A stretch of DNA of 64,000 nucleotides from Acidobacteriota bacterium (GTDB taxonomy: Bacteria > Acidobacteriota > Terriglobia > Terriglobales > Acidobacteriaceae), in assembly GCA_003225555.1 (NCBI GenBank), contig QIAM01000006.1:124001-188000 (forward strand), written 5' to 3'. The notes below the pieces were generated by a model. That model worked only from the letters and a program-made list of their open reading frames with translations, did not search any database and was not told the DNA's origin. Each line of letters opens with the position of its first letter. Within the stretch, counting starts at the first letter, position 1. The position numbers were made by a program, and so were the translations under genes. Shown piece by piece: positions 28,151 through 36,283 of the stretch.

Positions 28151-29142
28151 GATTTACTCGCTGTCGAGGCGTTGGTGGCAATACCTTGCCGAATCTCCTC
28201 CAGCATACTCGGTTCGATGTTGCCTCCGGAGATGATGGCGACGCTCAGACTGGTCTTCGGCAATTCGTCACGATGGAAAAGGACCCCGGCGGCGGCTACG
28301 GCCCCGCTGGGTTCGGCGATGGTTTCTGGATTCGCGGCGAGCAACTTCATCGCCTGACTAATTTCGTCCTCGCTCACCGTGATGATGTCATCGACGTATT
28401 GCCTGATGTGCTCGAAGTTCATGGAGCCGACGCTCTGCGTGCGCAGGCCGTCCGCGATCGTTTTTGAAACCTGTTCGGCGGGGAGTTGCACGATTTGTCC
28501 GGAGCGCAGGCTGGCTTGCGCGTCAGCCGCCAGTTCCGGCTCGACTCCGATGACTTTGACCGAAGGTTTGCTCAGTTTGATTGCGGCGGCCACGCCGCTG
28601 ATCAGGCCGCCGCCGCCGACTGGCGAGAAGACTGCTTCGACGTCGGGCAAGTCCTCCAGGATCTCAAGCCCGATCGTGCCCTGGCCGGCGATGATGCGCT
28701 TGTCGTTATAGGGAGGTACGATGACGTAGCCGTGTTGCGCGGCCAGTTCCTCGGCTTTGACTTTGCGCTCGTCGCTGCCGGGACCTACCAGTACGATCTC
28801 TGCGCCCATTGCTGCCGTTGCTTCGCGTTTGATGGCGGGAGCGTTGTTGGGCATCACGATGACGGCTTTCACGCCCAGGGCTCGCGCGGCATAGGCTACG
28901 CCTTGCGCGTGATTGCCGCTGGAGTAAGTGATGACTCCACGCTTGCGGTCTGGCTCAGGGAGGGACGCGATTTTGTTGTAGGCTCCGCGGAGTTTGAAGG
29001 CTCCGATGGGTTGGTGGTTTTCGGGCTTGAGGAAAAGACGGCGGTTTGCTTCGGCGTGCTCGAATTCGATCAGGCATGTGCGCACGGCGACGCCCTGGAT
29101 TCGGGCTTGGGCCGCATAGATGTCGTTCAGGGTTGCGAGCAT
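28147..29142 (-). CDS. Threonine/serine dehydratase (PLP-dependent)
   Basis: This 331-residue fold-type II PLP enzyme carries the Schiff-base K50 in NHQPIGAFKLRGA, the substrate loop SSGNHAQG and the phosphate-binding GGGGLISG loop. It deaminates threonine (and perhaps serine) to 2-oxobutyrate. It lacks the C-terminal ACT-like regulatory domain, so it is like the catabolic or single-domain type, or a serine racemase relative. I chose MLATLNDIYAA at 29142 since it begins the conserved fold. An ATG at 29211 adds 23 residues. Confidence 0.9.
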   Translation of the reverse strand: MLATLNDIYAAQARIQGVAVRTCLIEFEHAEANRRLFLKPENHQPIGAFKLRGAYNKIASLPEPDRKRGVITYSSGNHAQGVAYAARALGVKAVIVMPNNAPAIKREATAAMGAEIVLVGPGSDERKVKAEELAAQHGYVIVPPYNDKRIIAGQGTIGLEILEDLPDVEAVFSPVGGGGLISGVAAAIKLSKPSVKVIGVEPELAADAQASLRSGQIVQLPAEQVSKTIADGLRTQSVGSMNFEHIRQYVDDIITVSEDEISQAMKLLAANPETIAEPSGAVAAAGVLFHRDELPKTSLSVAIISGGNIEPSMLEEIRQGIATNASTASKS

Positions 29143-29263
29143 TGGATTTGATGGATAAGAAAGCGCTGCCGAGCTTTTCTCGCCGGGACGGGCGAATGCG
29201 CCCGTCCCCACATGAGCGGATTAGATTCGCGAGGGCCGCCATCCCTTCATCGACAGTTGCGTA

Positions 29264-30928
29264 TCAAATCTCCAGTATTACCGGCATGATCAGCGGCCGT
29301 CGCTGTGTCTGCTTGGAGATGTAGCGCTTCAAATCCGCGCGGATTTTTTCTTTGATCACGCCGTAGTCGGCCTTTTCTTCTTCGCTGGACTGTTCGAGTG
29401 TGCCCATCACGACCTGGCGGGCGCCTTCCATCAATCCATCTTCGCCGGGGTTGAAGCCGCGGGTTACGATCTCGGGTGTCGTCTCGACCCGGCCAGAGAG
29501 CTTGTTGATAGCGATAATCGGCAGCACGATGCCGTCCTCGCTCAGGTGGCGGCGGTCCTTGATGATCAGGTCTTCGACTACGTCGGTGCGGTTGCCGGAA
29601 TCGATGCAGACGCGGCCGACATTGACGCGTCCGGCTTTGCGGGCGCCGAGTTCGTCGAATTCCAGAACGTCTCCACTCTCGATCAAAATGACTTTGCCGA
29701 CGGAGCCGTGCATGGATGTCGCCATCTCAGCGTGCAATTTCAGTTGGCGGTACTCGCCGTGGACGGGAATGAAATAGCGCGGTTTGACCAGGTTGATGAT
29801 GAGCTTCAGTTCTTCCTGGCTGGCATGGCCGCTGACGTGGACCGGCGGGTACGATCCGTCGTCGTAAATCACGTGGGCTTCGCGGCGAAAGAGGTGATCG
29901 ATCATGCGATAGATGGTCTTCTCGTTGCCGGGGATGATGCGCGACGAGAGCACGACCGTGTCGCCTTTCTCGATTTTCGCGTGCTTGTGATTGTCGACCG
30001 CGGCGCGCGAGAGGGCGGACATCGGTTCGCCCTGGGTTCCGCTGATCATCACGCATACTTTTTCGGGCGGGAAATTCTTCATCTCCCCGGGATTGATGAC
30101 TAGGCCCTCGGGAATCTCGATGTATCCGAGATCCTCGGCGATCTCGGACGAATTGTTCATGGAGCGGCCGATGAAGGCGACTTTGCGGCCATGAGCATGG
30201 GCCAACTCCACCGCGAGCTTGATGCGGTGAATGGACGAAGAGAAGCACGAAATGAATAGGCGCCGCTGAGTATGGGCGAAGATTTCGTCGAACTTACGGC
30301 GTACAGCCCGCTCGCTGGGGGTGTAACCCTTGCGCTCGACGTTGGTCGAATCCTGGAATAGCGCGAGCACGCCTTCCTTGCCGTACTCCGCGAAGGAATG
30401 TAGATCGAAGAGGCGGTTGTCGGTGGGGGTGGGATCTACTTTGAAGTCGCCGGTGTGAATTACGACTCCGAGCGGTGTGTGGATCGCCAGCGCAACGCAA
30501 TCGACCAGACTGTGCGTCACCTGGATGGGATGAATGGTAAACGCACCTGCTTTGAACCTCTGGTTGGCTCGAATCTCGCGCAGATCGGCGTTGTCGAGAA
30601 GTCCGTGCTCGTCGAGTTTGTCTTCGACGTAGGCTAGAGTGAACTCGGTACCCCAGACAGGGACGTTGAGTTCGGAAAGAATCCAGGGGAGCGCGCCAAT
30701 GTGATCTTCGTGGCCGTGGGTGAGAATGATTCCGCGCACACGCTGGCGGTTTTCGGTGAGATAGGAAATGTCAGGGACCACGATGTCGACGCCCAGCAAT
30801 TCGGCCTCGGGGAACATGAGGCCCGCGTCGATCACGATAATGTCGTCGCCCCAGCGGACGGCCATGCAGTTCATGCCGAATTCGCCGAGGCCCCCTAGCG
30901 GGACAATCTGCAGTTTTCCGGTTGCCAT
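29264..30928 (-). CDS. rnj: Ribonuclease J
   Basis: The gene encodes 554 residues of the metallo-beta-lactamase/beta-CASP group. The metal site HGHEDH is at 71-76 after the LGGLGEFGMN start. A later acidic ligand and the beta-CASP motifs (SCFSSSIHRIK, HVSGHASQEELKL, FIPVHGEYRQLKLHAEMA) follow. It combines 5'-3' exonuclease and endonuclease activity in mRNA decay and rRNA processing. The ATG at 30928 starts the conserved domain; an upstream start at 30958 adds 10 residues. It diverges from the EcsC gene. Confidence 0.96.
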   Translation of the reverse strand: MATGKLQIVPLGGLGEFGMNCMAVRWGDDIIVIDAGLMFPEAELLGVDIVVPDISYLTENRQRVRGIILTHGHEDHIGALPWILSELNVPVWGTEFTLAYVEDKLDEHGLLDNADLREIRANQRFKAGAFTIHPIQVTHSLVDCVALAIHTPLGVVIHTGDFKVDPTPTDNRLFDLHSFAEYGKEGVLALFQDSTNVERKGYTPSERAVRRKFDEIFAHTQRRLFISCFSSSIHRIKLAVELAHAHGRKVAFIGRSMNNSSEIAEDLGYIEIPEGLVINPGEMKNFPPEKVCVMISGTQGEPMSALSRAAVDNHKHAKIEKGDTVVLSSRIIPGNEKTIYRMIDHLFRREAHVIYDDGSYPPVHVSGHASQEELKLIINLVKPRYFIPVHGEYRQLKLHAEMATSMHGSVGKVILIESGDVLEFDELGARKAGRVNVGRVCIDSGNRTDVVEDLIIKDRRHLSEDGIVLPIIAINKLSGRVETTPEIVTRGFNPGEDGLMEGARQVVMGTLEQSSEEEKADYGVIKEKIRADLKRYISKQTQRRPLIMPVILEI

Positions 30929-30966
30929 TGAATGGATGTGTACTGTTGATGCTAGCACATCGAGGA

Positions 30967-31003
30967 CAGTGATCAGTGATCAGTGATCAGTGTCCAGTGG
31001 CCA
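30967..31003. repeat. Short CAGTGAT tandem repeat
   Basis: Three copies of CAGTGAT (overlapping as GATCAGT) are followed by CAGTGTCCAGTGGCCAG. An inverted, diverged relative is at 56463-56495. Both sit just upstream of a gene start. It is part of a dispersed intergenic repeat group, not coding. Confidence 0.6.
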
Positions 31004-31101
31004 GAAACTCGCACTGGCAACCGAATCCTGGCCACTACGCTATGAGGTCCATCCCCGATAGCTTTCTGTTTCCCGCTGAGTTAAGGTGGAGTCAATGCAT
31101 T

Positions 31102-31797
31102 ATGAGTGAACAACACAAGTCCTGGCTCGGGCGACGCGTGGAAATGGCGCTCAGCAAAGGGCTGCATCGCGCTTACTCCACGGTCAGGGTCGATCCAGGA
31201 AAATTCCTGATGCTGCTTCGCACGGCTTATCAGCTCCCGATCAGCGGGTATCATGGGGTCTATTCCCTGGAGGTGGGTGAACTGGATGCTGTTGCGGAGT
31301 CGATTATCCGCAGCGGCATGAGGGTGGCGGCAGTCGAAGGAGCTGGGTTTGGGTTGGGCGGGCTGATCACAATTATCCCCGATCTCGGGATTCTGTCGGC
31401 CATCACCATGCGCACGATTCAGAAGCTCAGCTTGCTGTATGGGTTCGAGTTCAATACCGACGATGAGATCGCAGAACTGTGGATTGCTGCCGCCAGCGCG
31501 GCGGGTGTGGACATCGGCCGGGAATTGCTGGAAAAGGAAGTCGTCAACAAGTTCGTGCCCCGCGTGATTCAGCGCATTGCCGCCCGGGCGAGTGTGGAAG
31601 TCGTGGAAAAGTGGGCGGGGCGGGTGATTCCGCTGGCCAGTTCGGCGATCGGGGCGGCGCTCAATTACTGGTTTGTGCGTGCGTGGGGCGGGCGGGCGAA
31701 GGCACACTTTCGCCAGCGCTACCTGCAAATACAGCAGAGCAGGCAGGTGCTCACTGGCCCGCAACATCAGCCGAGTCTTCCGGCGGCTGGTCGTTGA
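31102..31797 (+). CDS. EcsC family protein
   Basis: This 231-residue protein has the EcsC pattern: a helical N-terminus (about 1-70), a hydrophobic glycine-rich segment (EGAGFGLGGLITIIPDLGIL, about 85-110) and a helical C-terminal half ending in a basic tail (KAHFRQRYLQIQQSRQ). The family takes its name from Bacillus EcsC; its function is uncertain. The ATG at 31102 has GGTGGAG about 12 bases upstream and is preferred to earlier starts inside the repeat. Confidence 0.82.
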   Translation: MSEQHKSWLGRRVEMALSKGLHRAYSTVRVDPGKFLMLLRTAYQLPISGYHGVYSLEVGELDAVAESIIRSGMRVAAVEGAGFGLGGLITIIPDLGILSAITMRTIQKLSLLYGFEFNTDDEIAELWIAAASAAGVDIGRELLEKEVVNKFVPRVIQRIAARASVEVVEKWAGRVIPLASSAIGAALNYWFVRAWGGRAKAHFRQRYLQIQQSRQVLTGPQHQPSLPAAGR

Positions 31798-31869
31798 TGC
31801 TTTTGTATTCGAATCGTTCCTCCGTGATCCCTGCGAGCTTCCTTCGTCTGTGATAAAAAAATATCAGAC

Positions 31870-32520
31870 ATGAAAATTTTCCAATGCTCGGCCATTCTCT
31901 TTGATCTGGACGGCGTTCTGGTCGACTCGACCCGCTCCGTGGACCGCCAGTGGCGGCTGTGGGCGGAGCGTAAGGGCGTGGATGGAGACAAGGTGATCGC
32001 CATCGCCCACGGCGTGCGCACGATTGAAGTGATCAGGTTCGTAGCGCCGCACCTCGACGCGGAGTCGGAAGTGCGGGAGATTGAGAGCCGCGAGGCGGAG
32101 GATACCGATGGCGTGGAAATCATGTCAGGCGCGGTCGATCTGGTGCGGACGATTCCTGAAGGACATTGGGGTGTGGTGACCTCCGGCACGCGCGATCTCG
32201 CCAGCGCGCGGCTAAGATTTGGGGGGCTGCCGGTCCCCAAAGTTTTGGTTACAGCCGACGATGTAGTAAACGGAAAGCCCCACCCGGAACCTTATCTGAA
32301 GGGCGCGAGGTTGCTGGGCGTCGAGCCAACAGAATGTCTTGTAATCGAAGATGCGCCCGCCGGAATTCAGTCTGCGCGCGCCGGACGAATGAAGGTGGTC
32401 GGGATCACCAGCACTTATCCCGAGTCCCAGTTGAGCACAGCTGATGCCGTGGTGCGGAAGTTGTCGCAGATTCAGGTGGGGCGCGATGGGGCGAGCAGGT
32501 TTGCGGTGAGCGTCGGTTGA
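31870..32520 (+). CDS. HAD-superfamily phosphatase/phosphomutase
   Basis: This 216-residue haloacid dehalogenase fold enzyme has motif I DLDGVLVDS (nucleophile D12, acid D14), motif II VVTSGT, motif III Lys in NGKPHPEPYLKGA, and motif IV VIEDAPAGIQSA. This set is typical of the beta-phosphoglucomutase/GPH-like group that acts on sugar phosphates. The product may dephosphorylate a small sugar phosphate in the cytoplasm. It is alone; the upstream EcsC gene ends 72 bases earlier. Confidence 0.93.
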   Translation: MKIFQCSAILFDLDGVLVDSTRSVDRQWRLWAERKGVDGDKVIAIAHGVRTIEVIRFVAPHLDAESEVREIESREAEDTDGVEIMSGAVDLVRTIPEGHWGVVTSGTRDLASARLRFGGLPVPKVLVTADDVVNGKPHPEPYLKGARLLGVEPTECLVIEDAPAGIQSARAGRMKVVGITSTYPESQLSTADAVVRKLSQIQVGRDGASRFAVSVG

Positions 32521-32551
32521 AATCGGGTTGATAGGGAATCAGCGTCTACGA

Positions 32552-33394
32552 CTATCGCAACCAGTCTTCTAGCTCAATTCCGCGATCTGTTTTGTCATCG
32601 CGATACTTCACAATCACGGGCGTGTACAGCGAAAGGTTCCATTCGGTGACTATTCCTTTCTTTGCCGCCCGCGAATTTACTGCGCGTGAGCCGGGCACGA
32701 CCACGGCATCTTCCGGGACTTGGAGAGGCGACTCGGTACTCGCGCGGTAGACTTCGCCACGTACCAGGTCGTAGAGAGGCGTGGAGCGTGTCAGAATCGT
32801 TCCGGCTCCTAGCACGGCCCGCGCGCGAACCAGTGTGCCTTCGTAGACTCCGCAATTGCCGCCGACGAGAACGTCATCTTCGATAATTACCGGCGCGGCG
32901 TTCACGGGCTCGAGCACGCCGCCGATCTGCGCGGCGGCGCTCAGGTGCACGCGCTTTCCAACCTGCGCGCACGAACCGACCAGGGCATGCGAATCTACCA
33001 TCGTTCCCTCGTCCACGTAAGCGCCCACATTGATAAACATGGGAGGCATGCAGATGACCGACGATGCGACGTAGGCTCCGGTGCGGACCGACGATCCGCC
33101 GGGCACGACGCGAACGCGATCGGCGACGGAAAACTGACGGGCAGGGAAGGTGTCTTTGTCGACGAAGGAGAGTCCGGCGGGCATCTCGGCGAGTTCGCCC
33201 AAGCGGAATCCTAGCAGGATGCCCTGCTTCACCCAGGTGTTGACCACCCAGCGGCCGTCAACTTTCTCGGCCGCGCGGATTTTGCCTTGCGTGAGTTCGT
33301 CGCGGAACTTGAGGAAAGTTTCGCGCGCTTCGGGGTTGCGCTCAACTTCGCCCAGAGCTGCTAGGCGCTCGATGGAGGATTTCAGGGAGGACAT
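32552..33394 (-). CDS. dapD: Tetrahydrodipicolinate N-succinyltransferase
   Basis: This 280-residue left-handed beta-helix transferase catalyses the succinylation of tetrahydrodipicolinate, a step of the DAP/lysine route that feeds peptidoglycan. Hexapeptide repeats are visible across residues 100-220, including [26 protein letters not shown]-type segments and [20 protein letters not shown]. The start ATG at 33394 begins at the normal DapD N-terminus; a longer frame extends into a repeat. It is last in the cluster with asd, lysC, dapB and dapA. Confidence 0.95.
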   Translation of the reverse strand: MSSLKSSIERLAALGEVERNPEARETFLKFRDELTQGKIRAAEKVDGRWVVNTWVKQGILLGFRLGELAEMPAGLSFVDKDTFPARQFSVADRVRVVPGGSSVRTGAYVASSVICMPPMFINVGAYVDEGTMVDSHALVGSCAQVGKRVHLSAAAQIGGVLEPVNAAPVIIEDDVLVGGNCGVYEGTLVRARAVLGAGTILTRSTPLYDLVRGEVYRASTESPLQVPEDAVVVPGSRAVNSRAAKKGIVTEWNLSLYTPVIVKYRDDKTDRGIELEDWLR

Positions 33395-33399
33395 GAGAA

Positions 33400-33636
33400 T
33401 TGTTGATTGTCGATTGTTGATTGTTGATTTGTCAAAACAACGGATGAAGGTCGGCCGACGTGCGATCTGAGTGCGGTTGTGATACACGCCAGATCCCTTC
33501 GGCTTCGCTCAGGGCAGGCTCTTCGCTCCGCCTGAAGAACGGCTGTACTCAGGATGACGTCGCGTTGGTGGGAGTGCATCTACCAGACGACGCTGACGAC
33601 GCGGTTTTCAATCAACAATCAAGACTCAACAATCTT
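33400..33636. repeat. Nested intergenic repeats between dapA and dapD
   Basis: A GATTGTTGATT-rich segment (33400-33431) faces an inverted relative, AATCAACAATC (33608-33632). Between them lies a copy (33491-33564) of a second family (CCTGAAGAACGGCTG and AGGATGACG), which recurs at 37733-37805. The arrangement looks like one small element inserted within another. There is no gene in the interval. Confidence 0.55.
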
Positions 33637-34767
33637 CTAGATGCACTTGCACTCGCTGCGGATGAGCACGCCGGTCATGGCGTGGGCTGCTTCGCGGGCT
33701 ACCGACAGAGTTGCATAGGGGCCGTGCCAGCGGGAGTGGTTGGTGTCGTGGCCGGCGGGACGGCCCTTGCCGTGGCTGCATTGGCCGCAGGATCCGCGAT
33801 GCAGAACGATCTTGTGTGGACCGGCGGCCCAGTTCTCGTAGATGTAGAACTCGGCGGCCTCGGCTGCCGGGCCCGCGGGTTTCGTGACCAGTCCAACTTC
33901 GGCGGCGATCTTCTGAAGGCGCGAGCGCGTGTCGCGACGCATCGGCAAAAGCGGCAGGCGGTAAACCTCTTCAATCTTGCCCATCATTGCCAGCACGGCT
34001 TTCACGGGGAGCGGGCTCGACTCGATGAAGTTGGCCTGCATCAGCGGCAGATACTTGCGATGCAGGGTGCGTGCAGTCGTCCAGTCGTTATTCAGCGCGG
34101 CGCGAGTCAGAGATGCCATCTCGTGGGGAATTTCGTTGGAGGCGACGGAAATGATTCCGACTCCCCCGAGCGCGATCACAGGCAGGGTGACCGCGTCATC
34201 GCCCGAGAAGACCAGAAAAGTTTCCGGCACAGCATTGATCGCCTCGGCAATCTGGGTCATGTTGCCGCTGGCTTCTTTCATGCCCACGATGTTGGGAACC
34301 TCGGTCAGGCGCGCCAGGGTTCCGGGTTCAAGGTTTGCGCCGGTGCGGCCGGGTACGTTGTAGAGAATGATGGGCTTGTCGCCGACCGCCTCGGCAATCG
34401 CCCTGAAGTGACGATACTGGCCTTCCTGCGTCGGCTTGTTGTAGTACGGCGACGCGGTGAGAATTGCGCCGACGCCCGGCCTTGCCGCGACCTCTTTCGC
34501 TTTTTCAACCGCATCGTGAGTCGAGTTGGACGTGGCGCCCGCCACAATGGGCACCCGTCCGGCGACGACCTCGATGGTGGTGTCAATCACGTACAACCAT
34601 TCGTCGTGGGTGAGCGTCGGAGTTTCGCCGGTCGTGCCGCAGGGAACAAGAAAATCAATTCCCGACTCGACTTGCCATGTCACCAGGTTGCGCAAGGCAG
34701 CGTCGTCGATGGAGCCATCCTGATGAAAAGGAGTTACGAGTGCGGTGCCACAGCCACGAAGTTGCAT
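33637..34767 (-). CDS. dapA: 4-hydroxy-tetrahydrodipicolinate synthase with C-terminal extra domain
   Basis: Residues 1-295 are a normal DapA barrel that condenses pyruvate with aspartate semialdehyde. The Schiff-base K164 is in VGMKEASGN, Y136 in LYNVPGRTG and T45-T46 in CGTTGET. Usual DapA proteins end near residue 295; this one has about 80 more, beginning AEFYIYENWAAG and holding four Cys (C327, C330, C373, C375) around a GKG/RWHGPYATL core. That tail looks like a small stand-alone domain found elsewhere (recalled, not searched) and may bind a metal. The frame is open and clean to the stop. It lies downstream of a coiled-coil gene and upstream of dapD. Confidence 0.93.
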   Translation of the reverse strand: MQLRGCGTALVTPFHQDGSIDDAALRNLVTWQVESGIDFLVPCGTTGETPTLTHDEWLYVIDTTIEVVAGRVPIVAGATSNSTHDAVEKAKEVAARPGVGAILTASPYYNKPTQEGQYRHFRAIAEAVGDKPIILYNVPGRTGANLEPGTLARLTEVPNIVGMKEASGNMTQIAEAINAVPETFLVFSGDDAVTLPVIALGGVGIISVASNEIPHEMASLTRAALNNDWTTARTLHRKYLPLMQANFIESSPLPVKAVLAMMGKIEEVYRLPLLPMRRDTRSRLQKIAAEVGLVTKPAGPAAEAAEFYIYENWAAGPHKIVLHRGSCGQCSHGKGRPAGHDTNHSRWHGPYATLSVAREAAHAMTGVLIRSECKCI

Positions 34768-34899
34768 GGGAATAGGATATCGCGAGTGAGGGACAAGGGA
34801 AACGGGCAGGTCACTTTGGAAGTCATCTCACAAACGCACTACGCGGTACGGAGGTCGCCGATCACGTCCCTCGGAGAACCCCTATAGCGTCATGACGGG

Positions 34900-35433
34900 T
34901 CAACGCGTGGATCGCTCGCTGGGGTTGCCCAGTTTTCTGACGAGATCATCTAACTGGATTTCGAGCGCGTTGAGTTTGTCTTGTTCGGTCCGCAGTTGCT
35001 GTGCGGCCTCTATTTCTGTCGCCTGCCGTTGCTGCTCTACGTCCGTCGAGGCTTCGAGTTCGGATTTGGAATGGTTGATCATATCTCGGAGGTCCTTCTG
35101 TTGCGCCAGGTTCTGTTCGGCGCTTAGCGTGTCCTCCAACTCCTTGATGCGACCCGCTACATGTTTCTGATTAGCTTGCGCGTCGGCGAGCTTCGACCGA
35201 TCGTCGTTTAGGCGTTCCGACGCACGCGTAACAGACCCTTGTTGGGTTTGCAGACGAGATAGCAGAACCTGGGCGCCCTGTATCCTTGCCAGCGAAATCC
35301 GCAAGTCCTGACGAAGCTCGCGAACTTCAGTTAACAGAGCTTGCAGCGTCTGCGAGTCGGATGAAGCGGTCTGACCGAAAGTAGCTCCCGGTATTCCGGA
35401 AACTAAAAGGATGAAAAACAATGCTCGCCGCAT
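34900..35433 (-). CDS. Periplasmic coiled-coil protein inside the dap cluster
   Basis: The 177-residue protein has a signal peptide (ALFFILLVSGIPGATFGQ) followed by a nearly continuous coiled coil (about 25-165) rich in Glu, Gln and Leu. The start at 35433 has GGAGGG 5 bases upstream. I know of no family. It is encoded on the same strand as its neighbours, between dapB and dapA, 132 bases from dapA and 40 bases after dapB, so it is likely co-transcribed with the DAP genes. A role at the cell wall would fit but is unproven. Confidence 0.68.
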   Translation of the reverse strand: MRRALFFILLVSGIPGATFGQTASSDSQTLQALLTEVRELRQDLRISLARIQGAQVLLSRLQTQQGSVTRASERLNDDRSKLADAQANQKHVAGRIKELEDTLSAEQNLAQQKDLRDMINHSKSELEASTDVEQQRQATEIEAAQQLRTEQDKLNALEIQLDDLVRKLGNPSERSTR

Positions 35434-35473
35434 TGCGACCCTCCTCAACCTGCAATTTGCGACTTGGACGAAA

Positions 35474-36157
35474 CTACAACTCCCGCCATACATCCTTAAA
35501 ATCGTAGAAACCCTTCTTGCCTACAATCCACTCGGCCGCGCGCACTGCACCTTCGGCGAAGCTGCGGCGGGAAGTGGCGTCGTGGCAGAGGTAAATTGTG
35601 TCGTTCAGGGACTCGAAGACGACCTCGTGCATACCCACGACCTGGCCTTCGCGGAACGAAGTGATTTCCACACCCTGCTTGCCACTGGCCTCTCGGATCA
35701 CTTGCTGAATCGCAATTGCCGTACCGGAGGGCGCGTCTTGCTTGTGGACGTGATGGCGCTCGAAGATTTGGCCAGTGTAGTCGTGACGCAGGGCGGTAGC
35801 GGCAGTGCGCGCGATGTCGAAAAAGAGATTTACGCCAATCGAGAAGTTTGCAGCGTAGACTAAGCCGGTGCGGTGAACCGTGACGAGTTCGCGAATTCGA
35901 TCAACGTCTTCGTGCCATCCGGTCGTGCCTACGACCAGGTTCTTGCCCGCCTTGACGCAGGCCTCGATGTTGGCGATCACGCAGTGCGGAGTGGTGAAAT
36001 CGACCACGACGGCAACATCGCGGAGCTTGCCGGCGGCGAGCGCCATGCAGTCTGCGTTCTCCGCGGCTCCGGCAACTTGTATGTGATGCTTGCGCTGGCG
36101 CGCAACCTCTGCCACCAGCGATCCGGTTTTGCCGCGGCCGAGCAGGAGGAGGTTCAT
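35474..36157 (-). CDS. dapB: 4-hydroxy-tetrahydrodipicolinate reductase
   Basis: This 227-residue enzyme reduces the DapA product with NAD(P)H. Motifs seen are the N-terminal GRGKTGSLV nucleotide site, the VVGTTGW segment and the catalytic/substrate segment ERHHVHKQDAPSGTA with its Lys. It is about 15-40 residues shorter than common bacterial DapB, like the compact form seen in several phyla. It is part of the asd-lysC-dapB-dapA-dapD series on the minus strand. Confidence 0.95.
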   Translation of the reverse strand: MNLLLLGRGKTGSLVAEVARQRKHHIQVAGAAENADCMALAAGKLRDVAVVVDFTTPHCVIANIEACVKAGKNLVVGTTGWHEDVDRIRELVTVHRTGLVYAANFSIGVNLFFDIARTAATALRHDYTGQIFERHHVHKQDAPSGTAIAIQQVIREASGKQGVEITSFREGQVVGMHEVVFESLNDTIYLCHDATSRRSFAEGAVRAAEWIVGKKGFYDFKDVWREL

Positions 36158-36169
36158 GCAAAGGCTATC

Positions 36170-36279
36170 ATCGCAGAGATCGCGGAGAAATGCCGCAGAG
36201 TTCGCTGAGAAACTCGTGGAGGTGAGGTCGTTCTCCTCGTTCTCTGCGGCCTTTCTTGGCGGACTCTGCGATTTGAGCT
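36170..36279. repeat. Inverted-repeat element between dapB and lysC
   Basis: CGCAGAG-rich left arm (with TGCCGCAGAGTTCGCTGAG) and CTCTGCGG-rich right arm form an imperfect inverted repeat of about 110 bases, related to 27073-27177 and 11419-11470. It occupies nearly the whole dapB-lysC gap. Confidence 0.65.
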
Positions 36280-36283
36280 CGTG

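Noticed and set aside
27422-28357. Plus-strand open frame (311 residues) opposite the SH3/TPR and dehydratase genes
   Set aside because: High-GC shadow of two genes on the other strand, with no motif or ribosome site.
30929-31101. Phage or plasmid iterons suggested by GATCAGT copies
   Set aside because: Only three short copies, with no replication gene or origin features nearby; a related motif occurs as ordinary intergenic repeat at 56463.
33460-34887. Long plus-strand open frame (475 residues) opposite dapA
   Set aside because: It mirrors the dapA coding region, shows no recognisable motif, and the minus-strand frame is a clear DapA.
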